Assembly: GCA_964230215.1 (NCBI GenBank)
Contig: CAXRGQ010000016.1
Coordinates: forward strand, 186,001-250,000
Origin: JAUILH01 sp964230215
GTDB taxonomy: Bacteria > Bacteroidota > Bacteroidia > Flavobacteriales_D > JAUILH01
Length of the DNA stretch: 64,000 nucleotides
Direction of reading: 5' to 3'
The notes under the pieces were generated by a model, which did not search any database, was not told the origin of the DNA, and saw only the letters and a program-made list of their open reading frames with translations. Positions 53,488-61,980 of this stretch are shown here, one piece after another; position 1 is the first letter of the stretch, and each line of letters begins with the position of its first letter. Made by a program: the position numbers and the translations under genes.

Positions 53488-55512
53488 ATGAAAAGACTAC
53501 TTGCGATATTAACCGTTCTTCTTGGTTTTAGTTACACTTCTACTGCAACGCACGTTGTGGGTGGTGAATTAAGAGTAGACCAAACAGGACCAAATAACTT
53601 TGATGTAACACTACAGGTATTTAGAGACTGTGCCCCTGGTAATGCATCACTAGGCTCAACACTTTTTGGTGTTAGAGTATATGACGCCGTTACGCACACT
53701 CAGATTACAACGTTTGACGTATTCGGTGCTGCAACTAACCCTGAAATTATTACGCTTGGAGATAGTTGTTATACACCAACTGGAATATGTTTAGAAGGAT
53801 ATATCTACACTGCCAGCATTACATTAGCAAATAATCCTAATGGATATTATTTCGCATGGGACATCTGTTGTAGAAATAATATTATTGATAACCTTATGAC
53901 ACCTGGATCTGAAGGAAGTACTTTCTTCTGCCGTATTCCAGATCCTGCAATCGCTGGTCAAAACAGTTCGCCTGATTTCGGACCATACCCATCTGAAGGA
54001 TACTTTTGTATCAACACATTAAATGTATTTGATGTACCGGCCACAGACCCCGATGGTGATAGTTTAAGCTTTGAACTAGTTCATCCATATACGGACAATT
54101 TTGGTGGAAATTACCCGACATGGGGACTTGTACAATTTGCTGCTGGGTTTAACATGGGGAACATTGTTGGTGGTGCGCCACCAATGACAATTGATGCTGT
54201 AACCGGTGAAGTGCAATGTCAACCAACTGCATTAGGTACTTATGTGTTTGCGGTAAAAGTAACTGAGTGGAGAAATGGAATTGCGATTGGCGAAACTATT
54301 AGAGATGTTCAGTACCACGCATTGAATTGTTCTTTCGATTTACCTCCTGGGTTTGTTGAAGCACAAGAAGATACTATTAGCTTTCCTGTTGGTGTAGAAA
54401 CTTGTTTTGACGTGATTTCTGAAGATTTAGATGCTCAGGATACAATATTCTTAGAGTTGTCTTCATATACTTTCAGTGAAGGAGCTTATTTCTCGCAAGG
54501 AAATATCGTACAGACATCTCCAGATACAATGCGTCACTACGGGTACTTTAATACTGCAACAAGCAACCCAGATTCAATGTTATTGCCTAACATGCTAATT
54601 TCAGGTAACCTTTATTATGAGGCTGGCGTTGTGGGAATGAGATTCTGTTGGGAACCAACGTGTGACCACAGATCTGACTCTTTATATACTGTTAGTGCCC
54701 TTTCGTACTCATTAGGGTGCAGTGGTTCTGATACTGCATTAAAAACATATTATGTTGATGTAGTGCCACCAGTCGATATAGCACCTGAATTCTTAATTCG
54801 ACAAGATACTTCAAGAGAGGTTGAAGTGTTAAGCTCAATCTGTTTCGATATAATAGCACACGACCAAGATGCAGGTGATACCTTGTTTATGGAAGTTAAC
54901 AATAGTGCAATGGCGCCCCAAGGTGCTAATGTTTGGTCTCCTGGCGGACAGTATTCATACTACGATGACGGTCTTGGCCAGAACGTAAATCTAACGATTC
55001 CTACATCTACCGTACCGGGTGAAACTTATTACCGCGGAGTAGATTATGCTGCTGCAAGATTCTGTTGGGATCCACAATGTGAGCACTTAGATCCTATCTA
55101 CCCGCTGTATGTTGACGCATATTCAATTGGGTATTGTGGAGATACCTCTAAGTTCACACATGCATTAACTGTTGATGTATTACCTATCATACCTGATTAT
55201 CAAAAAATACCTAATGTGTTTACGCCTAACAACGATGGTGTAAATGATGTATTTACTATTGACCGTAAGCACGAACCATGTTTTGATATCATGGATGTGA
55301 AAATCTATAACAGATGGGGTCAACTAGTATTTGAATCAAGTGAACCTGATTTCCAATGGGATGGTAAAAACCTCAACGGAAAGGATTGTACAGAAGGGAC
55401 CTTCTACGTAATAATTAACGGGGTGTACGCTAGTCAAGAAATAAGCAATGATGATGTTGGGAATGCTGACTCAAGATCAACTTCTAAATACGCAATAAAC
55501 CTATTTAGATAA
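53488..55512 (+). CDS. Secreted protein with T9SS type-B (gliding-associated) C-terminal domain
   Basis: 674 residues from the ATG at 53488, which opens MKRLLAILTVLLGFSYTSTATHVVGGEL with a clear signal peptide; a GTG seven codons upstream is rejected. The mature N-terminus THVVGGELRVDQTG and paired Cys segments (CFDVISEDLDAQDT, CFDIIAHDQDAGDT; RFCWEPTCDHRSD, RFCWDPQCEHLDP) show a duplicated cadherin-like extracellular unit. The tail (about 570-674: IPNVFTPNNDGVNDVFTI, IYNRWGQLVFES, QWDGKNLNGKDC) is the CHU_C/type-B sorting domain. No PorP/SprF gene adjoins it. Cell-surface or secreted. Confidence 0.9.
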   Translation: MKRLLAILTVLLGFSYTSTATHVVGGELRVDQTGPNNFDVTLQVFRDCAPGNASLGSTLFGVRVYDAVTHTQITTFDVFGAATNPEIITLGDSCYTPTGICLEGYIYTASITLANNPNGYYFAWDICCRNNIIDNLMTPGSEGSTFFCRIPDPAIAGQNSSPDFGPYPSEGYFCINTLNVFDVPATDPDGDSLSFELVHPYTDNFGGNYPTWGLVQFAAGFNMGNIVGGAPPMTIDAVTGEVQCQPTALGTYVFAVKVTEWRNGIAIGETIRDVQYHALNCSFDLPPGFVEAQEDTISFPVGVETCFDVISEDLDAQDTIFLELSSYTFSEGAYFSQGNIVQTSPDTMRHYGYFNTATSNPDSMLLPNMLISGNLYYEAGVVGMRFCWEPTCDHRSDSLYTVSALSYSLGCSGSDTALKTYYVDVVPPVDIAPEFLIRQDTSREVEVLSSICFDIIAHDQDAGDTLFMEVNNSAMAPQGANVWSPGGQYSYYDDGLGQNVNLTIPTSTVPGETYYRGVDYAAARFCWDPQCEHLDPIYPLYVDAYSIGYCGDTSKFTHALTVDVLPIIPDYQKIPNVFTPNNDGVNDVFTIDRKHEPCFDIMDVKIYNRWGQLVFESSEPDFQWDGKNLNGKDCTEGTFYVIINGVYASQEISNDDVGNADSRSTSKYAINLFR

Positions 55513-56634
55513 CACTCGATTATACAAATTAATGTAAAGCGGTACGATCTGTTCAAGTTCGTACCGTTTTGCGTTTCTAGACGCCGCTGATTTAAACGCT
55601 TCAAGTTTTTCTGCATCACATAGAAGTGTCGTTGCATTTTTTGCCATGTCTTGATAATCCCCTACAGCACTCAAGAAGCCATCTTCTCCATGCGTTACCA
55701 CCTCTGGGACACCTCCCGTGTTTGTAGATATCACAGGAACACCTGCTGCCATTGCTTCCAATGCAGCGAGTCCAAATGATTCTTTTTCTGATGGAAGAAT
55801 AAATAAATCGGACATAGCTAATACTTCCTTAGCAGATTTTAATTTCCCGACAAACTCTATATGCTCGCATAACTCTAACTCCTTTGCAAGAGCCTCTGCG
55901 TCATTTCTATATGGCCCATCGCCAACGAGTATTAATCTAGCATCTACTTTCTCACGAATTTTTGCGAAAGCTCTAATGATATCAGGCACTCGTTTAACTC
56001 TTCTGAAATTGGAAACGTGGGAAATAATTTTTTCGCCCTTTGGGGCATATTGCTTCAGTAAGCCTTCACTTACTTCTACCCGAGCATCCGCAGTATGAAT
56101 AAAGTTAGGAATTACGTCAATTTCTGTCTTAATCTTAAAGTGGCTAAGCGTATCTTGTTTTAAGCTCTCAGATACAGCTGTTACAGCATCACTTTTATTT
56201 ATTGAAAAGGTAATTACAGGCTCAAATGATGCGTCTTTCCCCACTAAAGTAATGTCTGTACCATGCAGGGTAGTTATATATGGTAGATCGATTCCTTGAT
56301 CAAGCAATATTTGTTTGGCCATGTATGCCGCAGACGCATGAGGAATTGCATAATGGACGTGCAAAATATCCAGTTTATAGTACTTGGCGATATCTACAAT
56401 CTTACTTGAAAGTACAAGCTCGTAGGGTGCGTAATCAAATAGTGGGTAATCCCCTACTCTCACTTCATGATAATATATGTTTTCATAAAACCCTCCTAAC
56501 TTAAAGGGTTTCGAGTAGGTGATGAAGTGTACTTCATAGCCTTTTTTTGCCAATGCTTTCCCTAATTCCGTTGCTACTACTCCACTTCCTCCGAATGTTG
56601 GGTAAAGTACAATTCCAATTTTAATTGATTCCAT
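55501..56634 (-). CDS. bshA: N-acetyl-alpha-D-glucosaminyl L-malate synthase
   Basis: 377 residues, GT4 fold. First step of bacillithiol synthesis: UDP-GlcNAc plus L-malate to GlcNAc-malate. The start KIGIVLYPTFGGSGVVATELGKALAKKGYEVHFIT and ILHVHYAIPHASAAYMAKQ are characteristic of BshA rather than general GT4; the EX7E motif is in EKESFGLAALEAMAAGVP. The 3' end overlaps the convergent T9SS protein gene by 12 bp, and the GH3 fusion gene overlaps its start by 14 bp. YtxJ elsewhere in the window supports the pathway. Confidence 0.95.
   Translation of the reverse strand: MESIKIGIVLYPTFGGSGVVATELGKALAKKGYEVHFITYSKPFKLGGFYENIYYHEVRVGDYPLFDYAPYELVLSSKIVDIAKYYKLDILHVHYAIPHASAAYMAKQILLDQGIDLPYITTLHGTDITLVGKDASFEPVITFSINKSDAVTAVSESLKQDTLSHFKIKTEIDVIPNFIHTADARVEVSEGLLKQYAPKGEKIISHVSNFRRVKRVPDIIRAFAKIREKVDARLILVGDGPYRNDAEALAKELELCEHIEFVGKLKSAKEVLAMSDLFILPSEKESFGLAALEAMAAGVPVISTNTGGVPEVVTHGEDGFLSAVGDYQDMAKNATTLLCDAEKLEAFKSAASRNAKRYELEQIVPLYINLYNRVLSK
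55536..55570 (+). terminator. Probable rho-independent terminator inside the 3' end of bshA
   Basis: CGGTACGA (55540-55547) pairs with TCGTACCG (55559-55566) around an 11-base loop; the stem extends by one G-T and three A-T pairs into a TTTT tract. It begins 24 bp after the plus-strand stop codon at 55512 but lies in the bshA coding region. Confidence 0.65.
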
Positions 56635-59551
56635 TCTCCTTCGACTTCTTTATCGCGTCATACAATAACTGCTGTATATCTGTGCGTACATTCAGACGTA
56701 AAATCTTTTTGTTTTCCGCTATCGGATATACTCTATTCGAGACAAAGATATATATAAGTGCATCATCTGGGTCAGCCCAAGCTGTAATTCCTGTAAATCC
56801 TGTATGGCCAAAGCTATTAGGAGAGGCATCATGACATGTAGGACCAGAACCTCCACTTAAAACTGGCTTATCAAATCCAATTCCTCTTCTATTTCCGTTG
56901 GATCTGTACTGGACACTCGTAAACCTGTTAAGTGTGCTATCAGAAATGTAATCCTGATAACCATAGTGCCCTTCGTTCATGAACATTTGCATCATTATCC
57001 CAAGATCATTCACGTTTGAAAACAATCCTGCATGACCTGAAATACCTCCCATCATTGCCGCACCTTGGTCGTGCACGTAGCCCCTTATTTGTTGTTTCCG
57101 GAAAGTTGTATCATTCTCGGTTGGAGCAATTCTGCTAGCATCAAACTTCTCCAGTGGATTATATGTCATAGTGCTCAAGCCAAGTGGTTTGTAAAAAACA
57201 CTGTCCACGTAGTCTTCCATTTGGGTAGATGTAATGTTTTCTATTGCTTTATGTAACAAGTAAAACCCAAAATCACTGTATTTGTATTTCTTTCTATAGG
57301 AAATGGGCTCTCGCATAATTCGCATTAAAATTGAATCTCTCCAAGAATGGTGAATGTATAGATCGTCTGCTACCTTTTTATCATGCTCAGCGTCTTTCAC
57401 TTTACTGTAAATATTCCAATCTAACTCATGTTTATTCATGGTTTTCCTGTAAAACGGTAACCATGTGAAAAAGCCTGCTTGATGAGTCATCATTTCGCGT
57501 AACACCACGTTTTCGTAAGCTGTAGATTTGGTGTATTCATGTATGTACTTACCTAAAGTAGAATCAACACTAATTTTATTTTCATCACTCAAACGCATTA
57601 CTGATGCAGTGGTTGCACAAATCTTTGTAACAGAGGCTAAATCATAAATATCATCAACTCTCACTTCCTGAGATTTATCATAAGTATGATGCCCATAGCC
57701 CTTGTGATGAATTACCACCCCATCTTTTGCAACTAATAATTGCCCCCCTGGGTATGCTCCTTCTTTGATTCCATTGTTCATCAATGCGTCTATTTTTGCG
57801 AAGGTTTTTAAATCTAAACCAACATCCAAAGGACTGCCATATTTAAATCTATCTGCTTCAGTCCCAATGCCAACTCCCTCTTTGAACCATACACTCGCAT
57901 CCACAGGTAGCTTTCCTTTAAAAGGTAATCCTCCCATAATTAGCTGAGATGCTATATCCCTTGAGTTCGGATTGTCCTCATAAGCCATCACTACACTAGG
58001 AACATCTTTTAGACCATAAAAAAGATTAAGTGAATATGGATTGGCAAACACACAAACACTGCTTACAAACTCTTCATTGATATCACGCACGGTGCGTACA
58101 ACTTGAGCAGGAATACCATAATTCTCTTTTTGTTGGACTGAATACCCATGTATTCCAATGATTACATGTGTGTAATCTCCATCATACAACTGGTCCATTA
58201 AATCTTGGCGTTCCATTTCACTTGGCTTTTTAGCAATGGCATACCGGTCAATTCTTGCATATCTTGTAAGGCCGTATAAAAACTCATTATCCACATCATC
58301 ATTCCCAATACTAATTGCAGCAATTTTAACCGTATCTAGCTGTTTAAATGGAATGATTTCTCCATCATTCTTTAATAGCGTTATACTCTTGGCATACAAA
58401 TCCTTCGTAAGCAATTGAATTTGATGTTTATTTAAATCTGAAATCAAATTGTCTGTAACAATAGATTGCCGCTCAGTAAGTTTTAAATTCTTTTTTTCAT
58501 TCAGAATGCGCGACACTGCCACATCTATAACTTCTTGACTGATTTTACCATCAAGTACCGCTTGCTTGATATAGGCAATTGCTTTTGGGACATCCTCTGA
58601 GAAGAGCAGCACGTCATTGCCTGCCATTAATGCGCGATACTCTAACTCCCCAGGTCCAAAGTACTGACTTACACCTTTCATGTTTAAAGCATCTGTGAAT
58701 ACAAGTCCATCAAATCCCATTTTATCACGGAGAAGTCCACTAATAATCTCAGGAGAAAGTGAGCTTGCTATGCCTTTGTGCGTATGGAGTGCAGGCAGAT
58801 GAAGATGTGCTGCCATAACACTTCTTAAACCATTGTCAATTAGTTTTCTGTACGGATATAGTTCAACTGAATCAATGCGGTCTTTTGTGGCAATTACTGC
58901 TGGCAAGGTTTTGTGGGAATCGAATTCGGTGTCTCCGTGTCCCGGAAAATGTTTGGCACAGGCTAGTACACCTGCATCTTGAATCCCATTTAGCATTGCA
59001 CCACCTAGGCGCGCAACATTCTCTTTATTTTGTCCGAATGAACGAATTCCAATAACTGGATTTTTCGGGTTAATATTTACGTCTACTACAGGGGAAAAAC
59101 ACACATTGACACCAAGTCTACGACATTGCTCACCCAAACTCTTTCCCATTTCATAGCATGCTAACGAATCTCTCGTGGCCCCCAGCGTCATTTGCTTAGG
59201 ATAACCATCTACATCATCAAGTCTCATGTTTAATCCCCACTCAGAGTCCATTCCTATCATCATAGGAACTTTGCTCAACGATTGTAATTCATTTGTTATG
59301 GCCGCCTGCTTCTCTGCAGTTCCTTGAAAAAATATAATTCCACCGATATGATAATCTTGTACTAGACTTTTTAACTCTGTTTCATGCCCGTCTCCTCTAT
59401 TGGAATAGGCCGCAACCATAAACAATTGGCCAATTTTCTCATCTAGACTCATCGAATCTAAAGTGTTTTTTGCCCAATCTACCTGTCCGTACGATGATGT
59501 ACCGACCATTAGAATTATAAAAGCTGAAAATATTGACCTCAAAATATGCAT
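56621..59551 (-). CDS. GH3 N-acetylglucosaminidase-like/beta-lactamase-like fusion
   Basis: 976 residues from the ATG at 59551 (MHILRSIFSAFIILMVGTSSYGQ, signal peptide); the 76-codon open frame upstream runs through the divergent promoter region and is rejected. GH3 domain about 28-380 with KHFPGHGDT (200-208), the NagZ His-Asp loop, and VFTDALNMKG (nucleophile Asp near 286). GH3 C-terminal domain about 395-580. Serine-hydrolase domain about 600-976 with SVTK (Ser-x-x-Lys, near 638), YSDFG as the second motif, and HTGFTG near the end. Likely acts on muropeptides in the periplasm; this fusion is known in Bacteroidota. Overlaps bshA by 14 bp. Confidence 0.92.
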   Translation of the reverse strand: MHILRSIFSAFIILMVGTSSYGQVDWAKNTLDSMSLDEKIGQLFMVAAYSNRGDGHETELKSLVQDYHIGGIIFFQGTAEKQAAITNELQSLSKVPMMIGMDSEWGLNMRLDDVDGYPKQMTLGATRDSLACYEMGKSLGEQCRRLGVNVCFSPVVDVNINPKNPVIGIRSFGQNKENVARLGGAMLNGIQDAGVLACAKHFPGHGDTEFDSHKTLPAVIATKDRIDSVELYPYRKLIDNGLRSVMAAHLHLPALHTHKGIASSLSPEIISGLLRDKMGFDGLVFTDALNMKGVSQYFGPGELEYRALMAGNDVLLFSEDVPKAIAYIKQAVLDGKISQEVIDVAVSRILNEKKNLKLTERQSIVTDNLISDLNKHQIQLLTKDLYAKSITLLKNDGEIIPFKQLDTVKIAAISIGNDDVDNEFLYGLTRYARIDRYAIAKKPSEMERQDLMDQLYDGDYTHVIIGIHGYSVQQKENYGIPAQVVRTVRDINEEFVSSVCVFANPYSLNLFYGLKDVPSVVMAYEDNPNSRDIASQLIMGGLPFKGKLPVDASVWFKEGVGIGTEADRFKYGSPLDVGLDLKTFAKIDALMNNGIKEGAYPGGQLLVAKDGVVIHHKGYGHHTYDKSQEVRVDDIYDLASVTKICATTASVMRLSDENKISVDSTLGKYIHEYTKSTAYENVVLREMMTHQAGFFTWLPFYRKTMNKHELDWNIYSKVKDAEHDKKVADDLYIHHSWRDSILMRIMREPISYRKKYKYSDFGFYLLHKAIENITSTQMEDYVDSVFYKPLGLSTMTYNPLEKFDASRIAPTENDTTFRKQQIRGYVHDQGAAMMGGISGHAGLFSNVNDLGIMMQMFMNEGHYGYQDYISDSTLNRFTSVQYRSNGNRRGIGFDKPVLSGGSGPTCHDASPNSFGHTGFTGITAWADPDDALIYIFVSNRVYPIAENKKILRLNVRTDIQQLLYDAIKKSKENGIN

Positions 59552-59680
59552 ATCATAACCATTTTTCTTCCCACAGTGTGAAATTACTTCAATAAATGCG
59601 CCAATTATAGGCTTGTTCGCTGTCTTTATTAAATCGGCACTGTTGATTTCCTCTTGTTTTAAATTATAATCATGAAGATG

Positions 59681-59688
59681 TATCTTTG
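59681..59688 (+). promoter_or_regulatory. -7 promoter element directly before the PagL-like gene
   Basis: TATCTTTG, an exact TAnnTTTG, with TTG at 59654-59656 (24-bp spacer). The GTG at 59694 begins 5 bases after it, about where transcription should start. Confidence 0.55.
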
Positions 59689-59693
59689 ATTCC

Positions 59694-60827
59694 GTGAGAA
59701 GCTTGCTAATGTTAATCATGGTTCTGAGTATATTTCGCTTATCGGCGCAATCCATATTCGAACATACCAACAAAGCCATAGAACTGAATGCAGGCCTTGG
59801 TTTCTTGCTAGCTCATCGACCAGTAATGAACCATCTACCAGCAGCACACGTCTTTAGTTTAGAAGCTGCATATGTAACACAGTTAAACGGCAAAGGTTTA
59901 TTTGGAAAGGAATCAAAATCATGGCACTATCGCTACAATTTACCCATATTTCGTCTCGGCTTTGTATACACAGGAACTGGTAATCCCGATATAATTGGCA
60001 CTGGTTACGCACTAACAGCAGGCGTTGAGCTAGATTTAGTTCGAAAAAATAGATTTGCAGTTCAATTTGCGCCTAGTGTTGGGCCTGGTCTAATAACTAA
60101 ACCCTATGACCTTAAGGATAACTATAAGAATATAGCCATCGGAAGTAATTTCAATATTTTTATTGGACTAGCTGTTCGAGCTAAATATGCGTTTAAACAG
60201 ATGTATTTAGGCAGCGAAATTAAATTCACCCATTTTTCGAATGGCGCATGGGCAACACCTAATCTAGGGATAAACTTGCCAACACTGAATATTTTTGCTG
60301 GTTATTCGCTACCTGGCACATCTGCCCCCGAGTCCAATCAAAGCCAAATCAAAGGGGATAAATATTACAACATGATTGTCCTGGGGAGCATTGGAGGAAA
60401 AGAAAATTATCCAGTTAATGGGAAACGTTATCCTGTGTATAATCTACAATATCAGTTTCGCTGGTTTTATTCAGATAAATCGGCAATTTTAGGCGGAATT
60501 GATGCAATGCATAATGTTGCTCGCATCAAAGAAATTGAAGCCGTTTATGGCAGTGAAAATGCATTGAAATTCACGCAAATTGGAGCTAATATTGGCTTTG
60601 CTAAAACATTTGATCGTTTTATATTTTTCCTGCAGAATGGGATTTACCTCACCAACTACAGGGGGACGCAAGGTTTGATTTATAATCGTATAGGAGGTAA
60701 TATGGATATTAATGGCTGGATTTGGCAATTCGCACTCAAAGCTCATATTACAAAAGCCGATCATTTCGAAATTGGAGTAGGAAGGCGTTTCGGTGTCCCC
60801 ACTCAAATCTCACCAAAGAATATATGA
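59694..60827 (+). CDS. Acyloxyacyl hydrolase / PagL-like lipid A 3-O-deacylase
   Basis: 377 residues from GTG 59694. This start gives a signal peptide with an Arg at position 2 (RSLLMLIMVLSIFRLSAQ); ATG 59709 would give one lacking the basic n-region. Outer-membrane beta-barrel pattern throughout. The PagL-type active-site motif is HFSNG (180-184), with His180 and Ser182 as the catalytic pair. Removes a 3-O-linked acyl chain from lipid A in characterised homologues; it is longer than PagL (about 185), as usual in Bacteroidota. Overlaps the next gene's start as ATGA. Confidence 0.85.
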   Translation: MRSLLMLIMVLSIFRLSAQSIFEHTNKAIELNAGLGFLLAHRPVMNHLPAAHVFSLEAAYVTQLNGKGLFGKESKSWHYRYNLPIFRLGFVYTGTGNPDIIGTGYALTAGVELDLVRKNRFAVQFAPSVGPGLITKPYDLKDNYKNIAIGSNFNIFIGLAVRAKYAFKQMYLGSEIKFTHFSNGAWATPNLGINLPTLNIFAGYSLPGTSAPESNQSQIKGDKYYNMIVLGSIGGKENYPVNGKRYPVYNLQYQFRWFYSDKSAILGGIDAMHNVARIKEIEAVYGSENALKFTQIGANIGFAKTFDRFIFFLQNGIYLTNYRGTQGLIYNRIGGNMDINGWIWQFALKAHITKADHFEIGVGRRFGVPTQISPKNI

Positions 60828-61555
60828 CAAGACTAATTCTAATATCGCTTACTGCCATGATAATGATTGCTTGTGAACGAGAGAACAAACTATGTTTAAG
60901 AAAAGCCGGTAGTCCAAGTCAATCTCAGCATGATTTACCTGAAGTTTCTGGCCTTGAAATAAATGATGAGATTGATGTAGAATTTGTTCGTGACACTCAA
61001 AATTTTGCTCTTGTATCGGCAGGCTCGAATATTCTACCAATGATTTCATTCGAACACGATGGTGATGTCATCGCACTTCATAATAATAGTAAATGCAACT
61101 GGTATCGCGATTATGATAAAAACAAAGTAAGTGTTGAAATTCACAGCAGTACCATGTACAATATCACCATCAATAATGGAAGTAATTTCTCTACACCGGA
61201 TACGATTCGTAGTGGAAAGCTATTTATTAATTTCTGGGAATCGGGTGGCGACTGCGATCTAAAACTAAACATTGATACATTGAAGCTGGCATTGCATACT
61301 GGGCCTACCACGGTTAATGTGGCTGGACAAGCTAATATGTCCTATTTTTATTCGGCAGGTGATGCTCTGATAAACGCCTATAATTTGCATACTATAAATG
61401 CAGACATTCATCATGCAGGTGTAAACGATTACTTCATAAATTGCACGGGAGACCTGGGGATACAATTGAGAAGTATTGGAAACATTTTCTTAAAAGGATC
61501 GCCTACTATTATTTACCAAACAATAACTGGCACTGGACACATTGTTTTTGAATAG
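60824..61555 (+). CDS. GIN-domain (DUF2807-like) lipoprotein
   Basis: 243 residues from the ATG at 60824, which overlaps the preceding TGA (ATGA); the frame is open 34 codons upstream inside the PagL-like gene but the lipoprotein signal MTRLILISLTAMIMIACERE (Cys17) fixes the start. The body has repeating short beta strands (GLEINDEIDVEF, LHTGPTTVNVAGQANMS, GDLGIQLRSIGNIFLKG) like the head-GIN/DUF2807 beta-solenoid. The function of the family is unknown. Translational coupling to the deacylase suggests they are made together. Confidence 0.75.
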   Translation: MTRLILISLTAMIMIACERENKLCLRKAGSPSQSQHDLPEVSGLEINDEIDVEFVRDTQNFALVSAGSNILPMISFEHDGDVIALHNNSKCNWYRDYDKNKVSVEIHSSTMYNITINNGSNFSTPDTIRSGKLFINFWESGGDCDLKLNIDTLKLALHTGPTTVNVAGQANMSYFYSAGDALINAYNLHTINADIHHAGVNDYFINCTGDLGIQLRSIGNIFLKGSPTIIYQTITGTGHIVFE

Positions 61556-61646
61556 GCAATAATCGGATAAGTTTTGGCGTATTTTAATTGAGAGGTCTAG
61601 TTAAGAACTTTTAAGAGTTCCAATTACACAGACCCTAAATGATTAT

Positions 61647-61654
61647 TATCTTTG
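61647..61654 (+). promoter_or_regulatory. -7 promoter element directly before the 105-residue gene
   Basis: TATCTTTG matches TAnnTTTG; the ATG at 61659 starts 5 bases after it. No TTG at the expected -33 position. The transcript is predicted to be leaderless. Confidence 0.5.
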
Positions 61655-61658
61655 TAGT

Positions 61659-61976
61659 ATGATTAAATTCACATTTCTCAAGAAGAGGGAACCCAAGAGG
61701 TTCGATTATTACCCTCGTTATTACGATCCGGACAAAGAGGATCTTGAGAATAGAATTGCTAGAATCCATGCTGAACTTGATTTGGATAAAGAGGATGCGA
61801 ATATTCGCAGAGAGATTAAGTTTAGAAAAAGTGCATCCGAGAACTGGATGAGCACTGGATTTCAGCGTCAAGCAAGAATGGCCAATATTAGGTTGATTAT
61901 TATACTTGTGGCAATTATACTTTTGTTTGGCGTGATCTATAACAATATTGAGGCATTCATAGATAAACTAGTCTAA
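61659..61976 (+). CDS. Small single-helix membrane protein upstream of mutL
   Basis: 105 residues: a basic N-terminus with RFDYYPRYYDPDKEDLENRI (14-33), a charged helical stretch, and one membrane helix (about 77-97: IRLIIILVAIILLFGVIYN). Homologues in this position before mutL are often labelled riboflavin synthase subunit beta in Bacteroidota, a label not supported by anything in the sequence. It ends 4 bp before mutL, so it is probably cotranscribed with it. Function unknown. Confidence 0.7.
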   Translation: MIKFTFLKKREPKRFDYYPRYYDPDKEDLENRIARIHAELDLDKEDANIRREIKFRKSASENWMSTGFQRQARMANIRLIIILVAIILLFGVIYNNIEAFIDKLV

Positions 61977-61980
61977 AGAA

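Noticed and set aside
56621..59551. GH3-beta-lactamase fusion as a new architecture.
   Set aside because: This fusion is already known in many Bacteroidota genomes.
59552..59779. 76-codon N-terminal extension of the GH3 fusion.
   Set aside because: It would cover the divergent promoter and part of the PagL-like gene and bury the signal peptide that begins at 59551.
61659..61976. Riboflavin synthase subunit beta as a name for the 105-residue protein.
   Set aside because: The protein is a small membrane-anchored sequence with none of the lumazine/riboflavin synthase features.
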